64,000 nt of DNA from Mangifera indica (GCF_011075055.1 NC_058149.1:5090449-5154448); one strand, 5' to 3'; positions 23,301 to 36,409 are shown, counted from the stretch's first letter. Notes: generated by a model not told the origin, from the letters alone. Made by a program: numbers and translations.

Positions 23301-24069
23301 CCTTATTCAAACACATATAACCCAAGTTAAAGGAATAACCCAATTTTCACATGGTCAAACCAAACTAAAACTTCCAACCTAAACCAAAATTATAGGCAGC
23401 CACCTTTAGGGTTCCAAGCTAGAGACACTAATGCACAACTACAACACCTTCAACCTCTTCAAGAGTAGAAATCAAATTTGGAATAGATGATGAAGAATTT
23501 TATCTTTGCTCAAAAATAGAAAGTTGATGCTTAGGATGAGGCTATTAGACAACTCACCACCAAGGTTGATTAAATAGCCACACATAATAAAATGTTTAAG
23601 GTATAATTTGGTCAACAAGCGAATAGCTCTAATTAGAGAGAAATAAGGAAGTTGTTTAGCCAATTTCAAAATCCAAGGGAATATTGTAAGACAATTGTTA
23701 CTAGAAGTGATAAAAAATTAGGTGAATCTATAGGTAAGGTTGAGAATGAGACTAATGATAAGGGTAAGCACGAGGAAGTTAAAAAGTTTGATGAACAAGA
23801 TCCATTAAAGAAAAAGGTTGAGGAAAATGTTCAAGAAGCCCCTGAAAAGAAAGTGTCATACAACACCTTTGCCTTTTCTTGAAAGGTTTCAAAAGGTAAA
23901 GATTGACCAATAGTTTGGAAAGTTTTGGGTGTTTTCAAGTAGATACATCTCAATGTTCTTTTTATAGAAATTATAACTCAAATGTTGGCATATGCCAAGT
24001 TTCTCAAAGATATCCTCTCAAATAAAAGAAAAGTTAAAAAGTTGAAAAGTTTGAAACTGTAGCTCTTTC

Positions 24070-24360
24070 ATAGGAATGCAGTGCCACTTTGCAAAAGAAG
24101 CTACCACTAAACTTAAAGATCCAGAAAGTTTTTCTATTCCTTGTGTAGTTGGTAAAAAATCTTTTGATAAAGCTTTATGTAATTTAGGTGCATGTATAAG
24201 TTTAATGTCTTTGTCTATTTGCAGGAGATTAGAGCGTAGAGAATTAAAATCTACAACAGTAACCCTACAATTAGTGGATAAATTTATAAAGTATCCTATG
24301 GGGATAATGGAAAAAGTGCCAATTAAAGTTGGAAAATTTATATCCTTGTAGACTTTGTGG
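24070..24360 (+). pseudogene. Gypsy protease
   Basis: ESFSIPCVVGKKSFDKALC is followed by NLGACISLMSLSICRRLE. This is the retropepsin region of Athila/Tat elements, where the active site normally reads DLGAS. Here the catalytic Asp is Asn and Ser is Cys. A 76-codon Lys/Glu-rich stretch at 23652-23882 lies just before it and is the usual gag-protease linker. Confidence 0.7.
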
Positions 24361-24419
24361 CTTTAGAAATGGAAGAGGATATTCAAGTTTCTCTTTTTTA
24401 AGAAGACTATTCCTAGCCA

Positions 24420-26300
24420 CAGCGAAAGCGATCATTGATGTTAAAATTGGTAAACTCACTTTTGAGATTAGAGATAAAAAATTAAAGTTTAATGCTTTTC
24501 AAATACTAAAACAACCTAACATTGTGAATTCATGTTGTAGGATTGACAACATTGATGATTGCGTGAAAGAATTCTTTATCAAAAAATATCCTAAGGATTT
24601 ACTTGAGATATGCATTATTCATAGAGCTTCAATCAAAGATGAAAACATAGAAGTTATAAGTCGTGTTCAGTTTATGGAAGCAAATCCTAAAGTTGCTCCC
24701 ATTTTGAATTTCAAGTATGAAAAGCTCAAACTAGATAACTATTATCTTCTTTTCCTTAAAGCAGAAGATGCATCTAAGATAGATCTTAAACCACTTCTTG
24801 CTAATTTGAGGTATGCTTTTCTACTTATCTTGTGATTATAAATGATGAATTGAATGATGAACAAAAAGATAAGTTACTTAGGGAACTTAGAGCATATAGG
24901 AAAATCATTAGTTATAACATTCATGATATCAAGGGATTAAACCCTACCATTTGCCTGCATTCATCCATATGCTTGATAATTTCAAACCTATCATTGAACA
25001 TCAAAGAAAATTAAATCCTAACATGAAAGACGTAGTGAGAAATGTAGTCATCAAATTATTGGATGTAGAGATCATTTATCCCATTTTTGATAGTTCATAG
25101 GTAAGTCCAGTACAAGTGGTATAGAAGAAATGGGTACGATAGTTGTTAAGAATGAGAATAATGATTTAAAACCTACTAGGACAGTTATAAGGTGAAGGGT
25201 GTGTATTGATTATAGAAAACTTAATAGTGCCACCTATAATGATCACTCTCCCCTTCCTTTCATTGATCAAGTTTTAGATAGATTAGCACACTATTCTTAC
25301 TTTTACTGTTTGGATAGGTATTTGGGATTCTTTCAAATCCCCATTCACTTAGAAGACTAAGAAAAAACCACTTTCACATGCCTTTATGGCACATTTGCCT
25401 ACAGGCGTATGCCTTTCAATCTTTACAATATACTTGCTACCTTTTAAAAATGCATGATGCCTATATTTTCTAATTTTGTTAAGCAAATTATACAAGTGTT
25501 TATGGATTATTTTTCTGTATCTGGAACATCTTTTGATGATTGTTTATCTAACTTGTCTAAGATTTTGCACAAGTGCAAAGAGGTTAATTTAATGCTTAAC
25601 TGGGAAAAGTGAAACTTTATGGTAAAAATAAAAATAGTTCTAGGACATAGAGTCTCCAAGAGGGGAATTGAGGTAAACAAAGGAAAGGTAAAAGTAATTG
25701 ATAAGATGCCCCTATTAACATTAGTAAAGGGAATTTGTAGTTTCCTTAGCCATGCTGAGTTCTACAGGCATTTCATTAAGGACTTTTTAAAAATTGCTAA
25801 ATCATTGTCTAATTTACTTGCTAAAGGTGTTACTTTTAATTTTGACCAACATTGTCTCGATTCTTTTTACAGATTAAATGAAACATTGATTTTAGCTCAA
25901 ATTATGCAACCACCAGATTGGAGTCCACCTTTTAGGTGATGTGTAATGCTAGTGACTTTGTTGTGGGAGTAGTTTTGGGGCAAAGGAAAGAAAAAAGATT
26001 TTACACAATTTATTATGCTAATCATCTTTCAATGAAGCACAAGTCAATTATGCCACCATCGAGAAAGAACTTCTTGTAGTTGTGTTCACCTTTGATAAGT
26101 TTAAGTCTTATTTAGTGGGGTCTAAAGTCATAGTCTACATGAATCATTCAACCATTACATATCTTCTAAATAAGAAACATGCAAAACCAAGGTTAATTAG
26201 GTAGATATTGCTTCTTCAAAAGTTTGACTTGGAAATATAGGATAAAAAAGGGACAGAAAATGTTATTGTTGATCATTTGTCTCGTTTAGAACGAGCTGAG
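24420..26300 (+). pseudogene. Gypsy reverse transcriptase and RNase H
   Basis: After the linker (24420-25090, including GKLTFEIRDKKLKFN) the RT reads CIDYRKLNSATYNDHSPLPF, IDQVLDRLAHYSYF, GFFQIPI, TFTCLYGTFAYRRMPFNLYN and VFMDYFSVSG. Then come LGHRVSKRGIEV, KGICSFLSHAEFYRHFIKDF and ILAQIMQPPDW. The polymerase motif usually MDDF reads MDYF, so a catalytic Asp is lost. RNase H (25940-26290) is frameshifted; traces such as VDHLSRLE-like sequence end the domain near 26290. Several stops are present. Confidence 0.8.
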
Positions 26301-26469
26301 TGTGGGGTTCTTGATAAAAGTCTAACTATTGATGGCTCTTTTTCGAATGAACCACTTTTAGAAATATCTCATTAGGTAGTACTATGGTATGCATATTATG
26401 TGAATTATCTTGTGTGTGGTGTACTAACTCTAGAGATGAATCACCAATAAAAGAAGAAATTCTTATGAG

Positions 26470-27640
26470 AGGTGAAAAACTATTATTGGAAAGAGTCACT
26501 ATTTTACAAAAGACATTTTCATGAGATTGTGCGACGATGCTTACCACAAGATGAGATGGAAAGTGTGCTAACCTATTGTCATTCTTTTGAATGTGGAGGT
26601 CATTTTAGTGCCATTAAGACAATAACTAAGGTACTCGAAAGTAGGTTTTATTGGCCAACTTTTTTCAAGATGTGAGAAAATTTGTGCTAACATGTGACAG
26701 GTGCCAAAAAACTGGTAATATTTCAAAAAGGAATGAAATGCCTCTAATTGGTATACTTGAAATTAAACTTTTTGATGTGTGGGGCATTGATTTCCTGGGA
26801 CCATTTCTTATGTCTTATGGAAACAAATAGGTCTTAGTTGCAGTAAACTACGTTTCCAAATAGGTTGAAGCACTGACAAGTCCATCCAACAATGCTAAGG
26901 TTATGGTAAAATTCATAAAGAGGTATTTTTTTGCAAGATTTGGAACTTTGAGTGTTGTTATTAGTGATGGTGGTTCTCACTTTTGTAATCACCTATTTGA
27001 GAAATTGTTGAAGAAATATAAAGTTACCCATAAGGTCGTAACCCTATACCACCTCAAACTAGCAAGCAAGTTAAGATATCCGATAAGGAGATTAAGATTA
27101 TACTTGAGAAAATCATAAATGCTTCAAGAAAGGATTGAAGTTTGAGATTAGACGATACTCTTTAGGCATACTGTACAACCTTTAAAACTCCCATTGGTAC
27201 ATCTCCCTTCCGCTTTCTCTATGGTAAGTCTTGTCATTTTTTGGTGGAGTTAAAACACTGAGCTTATTGGGCTACTAAGTTCTTGAACTTTGATTTAAAG
27301 AAAACCAGTGAAAAGCATCTTCTTTAACTAGATAAGTTGGAAGAGTTTAGATTGGATACTTATGAGAATGCCAAAATATATAAGAAGAGACCCAAAAGGT
27401 AGCATGATAAGCATATTCTAAAGAAAGACTTCAAAGAAGGTGATCAAGTATTGCTCTTTAACTCTAGATTCAAGCTTTTCCCAATGAAAGCTTAAATCAA
27501 GGTGGTTTGAACCTTTTAAGATTTTGAAAGTATTTCCTCATGGAGTTTTCGATGTGTGGAATGAAACTTTTAGAGCATTTAAGGTCAATGGGCAAAGGTT
27601 AAAGCCTTATTTTATTGGTAACCAAGTGGAAGTGGATTTG
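26470..27640 (+). pseudogene. Gypsy integrase
   Basis: Zinc-finger region: CHSFECGGHFSAIKT and SRFYWPTFF, then a disturbed CDRCQ-type segment (26690-26710). Catalytic core: DVWGIDFLGPF, an ISDGGSHFCNHLFEKLLKKY stretch (26960-27020), then a frameshift near 27050 after which the third acidic region continues in another frame (SDKEIKIILEKI). The C-terminal part shows LDKLEEFRLDTYENAKIYKK and DQVLLFNSRFKLF-like sequence (27330-27490). Multiple stops; inactive. Confidence 0.78.
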
Positions 27641-27649
27641 TGTCAACCA

Positions 27650-28330
27650 CTTTCTAATCCCCCAACATAAGCCCTACCATTGGTCAAGCTAAGGACCATA
27701 AATTAGCGCTTTTGGGAGGTAACCCAAGTTGTTCTCTCCTTAAACTATTTTCTTTTAGTTTATTGATGAATAATTTTTCTTACATTTAGTTTAAATTTGC
27801 CTTTTTTGTTTATTTCAAGTTGATTTTCAAATGTGAGGCAATTGGAGTTCAAACTTTGGCATGAGATGTATTTTCAAACTATAAGGGGGTACAATTAAAT
27901 CTTATTCAATTTTATGCTTTTATTGGTTGTGATTTATTATGATTTTATCATTTAATTGAATTGATTAATTGTTCTTGTGGTGTTAGATTAGTTGATGGAG
28001 AATGGGAAATTTGAATTTCTTTAGGAGTTGTATTTTAAAATTGACGGGAGCAGTAATTATGAACACCAAATATGGGTATAAAAGTGTTAATATTCAATCT
28101 CTGGAAATAAAGGTTTAGGGTGTTTTATTTTTTTGTTTATTTTTTTCTGCAAATATATGTATCAACATTTTTTTCTTCTATTAAAACCCTATTCCATTTT
28201 AGCGTCGCTTAACTTCTCTCTCTACAGTGGTGCATACATCATCCTTCCCTTATTCTCCCTTGTTTCACTAATAGTCATATGTCACTCTTTTTCTTTATAA
28301 AGTATAGCCAACTTTCTTTTCTCTAATAGT
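27650..28330 (+). other. Gypsy spacer between pol and the env-position gene
   Basis: AT-rich non-coding DNA. It ends with a run of CT-rich sequence before 28300. No domain is recognised. Athila-type elements usually have such a spacer. Confidence 0.5.
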
Positions 28331-29557
28331 GTTATGTCCCTTGTTCCCTAAACACACTAATCTCATCACCACAACCAGATCCTACCTTACTTCCCTAAAT
28401 AAAGACAAAAGTATCTTCTTTTCCCAAATTTTAGTGTACGCTTCTCATATTTTTCATACAACCAGCACACTCTTCCTTTCAACCAATAAAACATGCTTCA
28501 ATCTTTTAACAGCCAAGCATTTCATCTCTCGTTTTCACCTGCAAGCAAATATGTCACTTACTTCCTTCACAACAATTGCTCGATTTTCTTGTTCTAAACC
28601 AGACTATATGTTGGTCAAATATTCTCCAACAAAAAGAACAAACGCCCTTCCTTATTCAGACAAAACAATAGTGCCACATGTCCCTTGTTTTTCTACACAA
28701 CATGTATTAATTTTATCTCCACATGTGCCTTATTCTCCTTCATCCTTTAGGCCACGTGTCTGTGTCTCTATTTCACTAACCCAAGTTTCCTGTAACCATG
28801 CGTCACCTCTATTCCCACACAGTTACATTTTTTTACTTCTCACTAAATAGTATACTATGTGCCTTTATCAAATTCTCTAGCCAATATGGAAAAAATTATT
28901 CTTTCCAAAATAGGAAGGATTAAATGCATTCCCAATAAGAAGAGGCCACATGAATGTTTGATTAAGTCTTTCACCGTAGCACCTTCGCCATTGTCTTCCT
29001 GTCAAATGACCAGTGATACAATAATACCATCACTTTCTCGTCCAGCTCTGAAGACGCCTAACTGCTCATCAAAGCCTAAAAAGAAGAAAAAAGAATGTAA
29101 GTCACACCCTATAATAATGAAACATACTTCACAGACACCCTAGGAAAGCTCTAGACCTTTCCTACTCTTCCTTTGAACTTTGTAGTTTTTCAACACTAAT
29201 CAAATGGGCTGGTATGAAAAGTTGTTACCTAGAAAAAATTATCCTAGCAATGTATTTACATCGTCATGCCCTAAAAACCTTGAATTTATATGATGACATC
29301 CATAAATCATGCTTAAGGTAGGTTAAGATAAATTTTATCAACTTCATCACTATACCTATAAAAAGCTTACCCTAGAATTTCTAAGTTCTTCCCACTTTGT
29401 TGATGATCCTACTAGTGTAGCCTATAGGTTAATGAGTTTTAGGTTTAATAATAAACATCACGGTTTAGCCCTTAGTGATATAAATATAATTTTTGGTTTC
29501 CAAATAATGGGGTAACACCTCGCCATATAGGGCTGAATTCGAATCGAGCTTATATGA

Positions 29558-31839
29558 TGTAATACCCTAAGGTATATTCTAGGGGCATTTGTGTCTTTTG
29601 ATCTTACTTTGAGACATTTCCAGTTTTAAATATATATGTTGAAATGTGTGTGTGTGTGTTATATACAAAACAATTACAAAATAAAAACAAAGATATAGAT
29701 ATATATATATATATACATAAAGAGAGAAAAGTAAAAAAAAAGGCAATTTTACCTTTTTCCATCATCTTCTCCGTCTCTTCTAGAAAAAATAGCCTTCTTC
29801 ATGCTTTTTTTTTTTTTGTTTTTAAAAGGAAAATGGATGATTTGAAGGGTTTGAAAGAAAAGTAAGGAACGAAAAAAAGAGAAAACACTTTTGGAGCTTT
29901 GGTAACCAAAAGATCTCTTTCTTTTTCCCTTTTCCTATGTTTATATATATTGGATGCATGTTATATAAAGATGTTAATGTGTTTTGGTGTTGATTTAAGG
30001 TGGGTTTGGTGATCAAAGAAGGAAGACAAAAAGAAGGGAGCAAATTTAGCAAAAATTGACTTGAAATAAGGTAAAGGGTATTATCCTTGATATGTTTCAT
30101 ATTTTATGCTTTTGGTTCCTTGGATCTATGTTATAAATGATGATTTTGAAGTTGAGAAATGTTGTTTTGCCATTTGGGGTATCTATGTGTGTGATTTTAT
30201 TCATGGCAGAGAGTTGAATAATATTTATAGTTTTACCACTAATTTCGTCTCACGTTTTGACTATCTTATTTGATGAATCATAAGTGCTATTATAGCTTGT
30301 TGGAAAGCTATTTGAATCCTCTTTTCAATGATATATAGCTTGTATGAATTAGAGACCGTTTTGACTGTTAAATTGCATGAACAAAAAAACTGCCTTACCA
30401 AATAAATAGTGAAGACAGTTTTTTGCCACTGACTTCATCCCACGTTTTGACTGCCTTATCTGATGAATCATGCGTACTATTATAGCTTGTTGGAAAGATC
30501 TTTGAATCCTCTTTTCAACTATATATATCTTGTATGAATTGGAGACTGTTTGGACTGTTAAATATTGTATGAACCAAAAAGATGGCTTTACCCAAATAAA
30601 CAGGAAATACAGGTTTTTGACACTGAATTCATCCCACGTTTTGACTGCCTTATCGGATGAATCATAAGGGCTAATATAGCTTTTTGGAAAGTTCTTTGAA
30701 TCATCTTTTCAAGGATATATAGCGTGTATGAATTAGAGACTATTTGGACTGTTAAATTGTATGAACAAAAATACAGCCCTACCAAATGAACAGTTCGTGA
30801 ACAGTATTTCACAGTTTTTGGAAAGAAAGGAAGAAAGAAAAGGAGGAGAGAAAGGAAAGGAAGAAAGAAAGAAAGGAAAGTAAAGAAAGGAGAGAAAAAG
30901 AAAAGAAGAAGAAGAAAAGAAAGAAAATCAAGAAAAGGAATTTGAGGCTCAAGATTTAAGGGGTCGTCCCAAGAGTATAATCTAGTGAGTTATATATAGT
31001 TTTAGATAGAAGCAAAATTAGTAAGATATAATGCACGCATGCATGCTATGAACTATGATGGGGCACTTTACACTACACCGCCTGCAGTAGGGTACATCTG
31101 TAGTAGGACACGTCTGTAGTAGGACATAAACTCACAGTAGAGTCCGCTCACAATAGAGCATGCTCATAATAGAATACAATTCAGATTCAAAAATAGTGTA
31201 ATAAGAGAAAGGAAGAGAGCTCAAGCTTAGAAAAGTGACAAATCCCTATAGTCAACTTCTAAAAAGTATCAAATACACACCAGATGGGACAAAGTATGAC
31301 CTAAATAGTAAAGAATGAACTAGATTATCCCCTCAATTTCTTATGGAGGTTATGATATGAGGTTGAGTCCCGAAAGTGAGTTAGAATAGGAAAGAAGATA
31401 GTTTACTTAATTTTTTCCCCTTTCCGAGTGTTCTTATCTCTCACTTCCTTTTCTTTCATGATTACAGGTACTAGTAATCGAGGTAGCTGCGAGGTAGGGT
31501 TAGGTCAGCGAAGACAGACCTAGGTTGAGGTTGGTCACCTATGGTTTTTGTTACATACATTTGATAATATTGATTTTTGGCCCTATTCAGATAGTTGTAT
31601 AGTTGTATTCAGGGGCATGTATATGATTACTCCATGATCTTAGATGTTTCAGATGAGTTTTCATATGAGATATATACATCTTTTTGTTCGTTTCTAGAGT
31701 TTCAGTTTTCTTAGAATAATTTCTAAACACTTTTAGTGATGCGTTCATTTTAAAGTATTTAAAAAAAAATAGACGCTTCGAATATGAATTCGTAACATTT
31801 CTCTTTTGGTAGGTAGTACTTTTGGGGAAAGATGTTACA
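29558..31839 (+). repeat. Solo LTR-like insertion B (2.28 kb) in hAT-3
   Basis: It starts TGTAATACCC and ends GATGTTACA, flanked by an exact TATGA duplication (29553-29557 and 31840-31844). It separates the hAT-3 tip from its subterminal repeats. It contains a (GT)n/(AT)n run (29647-29716), a triplicated unit, a GA-rich tract (30826-30945) and a short-period repeat of GTAGTAGGACA type (31085-31170). It resembles insertion A at both ends and in length, but is diverged. Confidence 0.78.
30243..30811 (+). repeat. Three tandem copies of a ~192-bp unit
   Basis: Units start at 30243, 30434 and 30628 with TTC(G/A)TC(T/C)CACGTTTTGACT. Each contains GATGAATCAT, TTGGAAAG, TTTGAATC and TTGTATGAATT-like segments in the same order. 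The repeat is inside solo LTR B, perhaps duplicated promoter/enhancer DNA. Confidence 0.8.
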
Positions 31840-31844
31840 TATGA

Positions 31845-32940
31845 GCTCAAGCTTGGCTTGAATAAAACTTAAATGAGCCATACAGGAATGAGCTTGAGCC
31901 CAAGCCTGAGCCTAAGCCCCAACTCAAGCTTTATATATACAAATAAATAAGCTCAAGCTTAAGCTTAAACCCAAAATTGAGTAACTCGACTCCACTAACA
32001 AGCCATGTAAGCTTGCCTAAAAACGGTTTTATTAATAATCTTTGTTAATAAAATCTTTGTTGAGCCTGAGAACATCTTCTAAGCTTATTCTTTTATTAAT
32101 AATCCTTGGTCAAATCAAAGTCAGTGAGCAATAAAAAAACTTTTAAAACTTATCAATCTTCTTCAGTTTTTGGTTCGTGCACGTCTTCTTGTTCCATAGC
32201 TTCTGCAATTCTCTTCTTCTTTAAGCTTTCACAAAATCTTATTAGTTTACATCTCTATCAAACCGTTGACAATATTAGAATGCAATCGACTCCATCCAAC
32301 TTGCAAGGTCAAGCACTTCGTTAATTCTCCAGTCATAAATTATCTCTACTTTTGGCTTTCGTATTTGAGAGGGATGACTTAAATCATTTAGTGACAACAC
32401 ACAAGAACATAACAATTAACATGTTTGTTGTTTGATATTTGTTTACTTGCATTTTGTTTATTTTGTTAGAATTAATTAAACCCTAATTTTGAGATTAGGG
32501 TTTGTAATTTTGGAATTAACCAACCTCAAAAGTCCATGTTAGCTTTTATTGATTTGATTTTAGGTTGTAATTTTGGTATTTAATTTCAACTTGTTGAATT
32601 TGTGTTATATATCTAAGTTTGCTATATCCAGTATATGCAAGTTTGGAATTAACCTTCATTATCTGCACTATTGAAAATAATAAATCTATTGCCAGCTTGC
32701 TAGGAGAGAATGTATGATAAACCAACAATTTATGTCTTTTAAATCTAGTTTAAGCTGGTTTCACATATAAATGGCAGTCCAAATTTATAAATGAAAGAGT
32801 CAACTAGCATAACACACTTAAATATTACAAATAATCTCAGGTGTTTATTATAAAGTCTAAAGGACGGGTGATTTAACCATATACCAACTAGGTTGAGGCA
32901 GAACTCAATATCTAGTTCCAATCAACTCGCACCAACTAAC
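31845..32940. other. hAT-3 subterminal and leader DNA
   Basis: The first 110 bases are rich in AAGCTTGAGC-like repeats; the rest is AT-rich with no recognised gene. It may hold the 5' non-coding part of the transposase gene or more captured DNA. Confidence 0.4.
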
Positions 32941-33565
32941 CTGTAAACCATGTTCTTCGGCATGGTATTTATTATCACCCTCTAGATGTTCAACTTTAAC
33001 ATACTTGTCAAAAGAAGCATGGACATCCCGATAGCCTTTGACATCAAGTTAGAGGTCTCCAACATAAAAAACACATTCACCACATGATCAATAGAAAAAA
33101 CCAATTAATCTCAAACAACTAAAACTTTCATGAATCAATAATTACCATAATAAGATTCATTTCTTGTAGAATTATAGTCGATATTTATGCATTCAATGTA
33201 ATTCATATGGTAACCCTCAAATAACTATTGTATTATCCCTCTACAACAGTTTCTTGAGCCAACAGAACAATAACCAAGATAAGATAACACACACATGACA
33301 TGCTCAAAGAAAATAAGAAGGCCAAAACTTTTTAAACTATCAATACCTTCATTTCATCTTCAAGTTTTTCACACATGACCCTGTTTAGTTCTTGTACATC
33401 ATGTTGCATGAAAGAATCATATATGTCCTATCTAAAAGATTTTTTCAATTCTTTTGTAGCAACAGTGGTGTCATTATATTGAAGCTTATATAATAAACTC
33501 TCCAAAACCAAAGGAATGCTTCTTGTGGGTACATCATTTTCGATTGTTAGCATGTGGTACACGGC
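32941..33565 (-). pseudogene. UBP12/UBP13-like ubiquitin protease gene fragment, three exons
   Basis: Minus-strand exons are 33565-33347, about 33252-33146 and 33056-32941. Exon 1 (219 bp) reads AVYHMLTIENDVPTRSIPLV, LESLLYKLQYNDTTVATKEL, then KKSFR-stop-DIYDSFMQHD and VQELNRVMCEKLEDEMK. Exon 2 reads LFEGYHMNYIECINIDYNST plus RNESYY. Exon 3 reads LDVKGYRDVHASFDKYVKVE and HLEGDNKYHAEEHGLQ. This is the N-terminal half of the USP7-type catalytic domain of plant UBP12/13, just after the Cys-box exon. Introns with GT/AG borders are kept, so it is a genomic fragment. A stop at 33428-33430 replaces the usual Trp and a TAA replaces Gln in exon 3. It lies antisense to the hAT-3 transposase and cannot make an enzyme. 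Confidence 0.85.
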
Positions 33566-33812
33566 CTGAAATGCATTTTCCAGATAAGAGATTTCATTCA
33601 AGTATAATATTGATCGAAAAAAATAAGAAAACATTACAGCAACTTAGCAAGATTATAAGAAAACAAATAATACTGGTCATTGTATGTCAAAATAATGTTG
33701 AACATTATCTATTAATTACATTTTATCATATAAAGCTCTTGTGCTTTTGTTTTGTTTCATGCTTTTAATTACATTAACATCTAACTATCTAATTTTGATT
33801 GTGACATAAAAT

Positions 33813-36409
33813 ATGACATCAAGAAGAGTAGAACCATCTGGAGCAAGTTGATCTTCATTGCAAGCATCTACAGATAACACGATAGCTCCTTTTATGCATA
33901 TATTTATAAAGGGAAAGTCAGCGCAAATTGAAGCACCTATACCTACATAAAGGGTTGGAATAGATGATATGGATGTTGATATGAGTGTAATAGAAGATTT
34001 TGATACTTTATCTTCAGTTGAGTAAGATGAAGTAACTATACATTTAGAAGGACCAACAAAAGCAACACTTTCTATTATTTTATCTAATAAGAGGAGGAAA
34101 ATACCAGTTATTTGGGAGTGTTTTTCTTAAGAGATGTTTGTTACTATTGGAGATTGTACATATGCAGTATGCAAGTATTGCAAGAGAAAGTTGAAATTAC
34201 AAAAGAGTAGGGCTATTGCCTATTTGATAAAGCTTATAGGGCAATGTGTTGATAGGAAGAAAGCAATGAGGATGAATTTAGTCATGGGGGGACAAACTAT
34301 ATTGGGCTTTGAGCTTTCAAAGGTAGGTTTACCTACACCGACTGTGGTGAAAACAAGCTTGAATTATGAGTATCCCAAGGTAAGTTTGAGTTTAGTTAAT
34401 TACTTTATTTTTACTAAGAAATTGTTATAAAATAAATTGTATTAACTATTGCAATGATTACGTTATTGGTGTTTCAAGTTTGACAAGCTTTCTCTCACAT
34501 GGTTATGATATTTGAATTGCCGTTTAATTTTGTCGAGCATCTTGATTTCATTAATTTTTGTAGAGTTCTTCAACTTCCTTATGAAAAAGTGGAAGGAAGC
34601 AAGGAAAAACTTATTGCATTAGAGTTTGTCAAGTAAAGCAAATGAAGTTAAAGAAGATTTTTTAGGAGACTAGAAGGATCAGTATTACTATTGATATTTG
34701 GAAATTAGATTGCCAAAATATTGAGTATATGGTAATTATGACACATTGGGTGGACCATTTGTAGTCCTTAAATAAATGAATTATAAATTTTGTACACTTA
34801 CCTCCACCTAAGAGAGGAATTGACATTGTAGCAGCTACTTTTGAATATTTAAAGGGTTGGAGGATTGAGAATAAGGTACATTAAACTTTGAAAACTCTTT
34901 ACAGGAATATATATATATATATATATATAATTTTATTATATATAATTTCATTAATATTCATTAATTTTGTTTGTAGGTGGAAACTATCACAGTGGACAAT
35001 GCTACTACAAATGATAGTTACATTAAGAGATTGAAAGAAGATTTTCAAATGAAATGACCTCTGTTGTGTGATGGAAAGTTTTTCCATGTTAAGTGCATAG
35101 ACCATATAGTAAATTTGTTAGTCTAGGATAAGGTGGTTGTGATAGAACCCATCATAGATAATATTCGGGAGAGTGTGAAGTTCATAACAACTAGCAAGGC
35201 TAGACAAAAAACTTTTACAAAAATTACTATGCAGTGTGGAATCAAAGAGAGAAAGTTAGTTTTGGATTATCCTACCCGCTAGAATAGTACATACAAAATG
35301 CTAACTACGGTGCTACAGTTTAGAGCGATTTTTCTTCGCTATATGTTTGTTGACTCAAGCTATACTTACTGTTCGACCAGGGAAGAGTGGGAGAGATTGG
35401 AGGTTGTCTGTGAGTTTTTAGCAATTTTTGATGGTATAACCAAATTAATTTATAGATCATAATATACAATTGCAAGTAGGTATTTCATGAAAGTTTTTAG
35501 AATAAAAGAGATCTTTAAAGAGCGGGAATTTGATGAAGATCGTGCTATGTCAACGATGGTGACTAAAATATATGAAAAATTTAACAAGTACTGGGGTAAG
35601 GTGAATTTTCTGATGGAGATTGCTAGCATTATGGATCCTCGGTAATGAACTTAGAATTAATTGTGTTTATTATAATATATATGTATACAATGAAAATGTC
35701 TCTAACTTATTATTTTGGTTTGTGATTATTTTAGAATAAAGTTCCTTATGATTACTTTGACATTTCTTATTCTATATGGGAAGGAAAATGCCCTTGAAGA
35801 GATAGAAAATGTCAAAATAACTTTAGAGAAGTTGTACAATGAATACGTTGACATGATGTCATCAGACAATTTATCATCTACATTTACACCTTCACAATCT
35901 TAACCAAAGACTCAACAAGCACCATTAAGTACATCAGGTACATTAAAGCATTGTTCTTAATTGAAACTTTATAACATATCCTAACTTATATTATGAAATT
36001 TGTAGGCCAATCATGTAGTTCTCGATACTCTCAAATTAAACAATATGGGCCTGGATTTAGTTAGCTGCTTTTGAAAGATCATAAAGAAAGAACATATTCG
36101 AAAGAAACTATGTAGTCTAAGTTAGAAACGTATTTTGAAGAACATGGTGTTGAGATACTTGATAATATCAACTCAAGTGACTTTAATGCACTTTATTGGT
36201 AGAGAGATAATCAGTATAAGTATAGAGTACTTTCACGATTGGCGGTTGATATCTTGGCGATTCCTATTTCAACAGTAACCTCTGAGAACGCATTTAGTGC
36301 TAGTAGTAGAGTGATTAACACGTATAAGTCATCTCTATCACCGAAAACAATTGATATGCTTATGTATGAAGCTAATTGGATAAGAGCACTTTATAATATT
36401 CTTAAATAA
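33813..36409 (+). pseudogene. hAT-3 transposase (BED/RICESLEEPER-like), degenerate
   Basis: From ATG 33813 the frame includes a BED finger (AVCKYCKRKLKLQKS, then GQCVDRKK) and GGQTILGFELSKVGLPTP, then an intron from 34380. Beyond it come FELPFNFVEHLDFINFCRVL, catalytic-type Asp in TIDIWKLDCQ and VETITVDNATTNDSYIKRL (intron 34875-34976 before it), KFFHVKCIDHIVNLLV and RESVKFITTSKARQKTF. Then come EEWERLEVVCEFLAIFDGIT, FNKYWGKVNFLMEIASIMDP and the dimerisation end YRVLSRLAVDILAIPISTVT then SENAFSASSRVINTYKSSLS, stopping at 36407-36409. D-D-E type residues are present, but several stops, for example in the N-terminus and around 34620-34750, inactivate it. Most similar in type to RICESLEEPER/Tag-like plant hATs. 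Confidence 0.82.

Noticed and set aside
28329..28850. 173-codon Ser/Thr/Phe-rich frame after gypsy pol as a novel protein
   Set aside because: Low-complexity CT-rich DNA in the place of an Athila env-position gene; no conserved motif seen, so not called separately.
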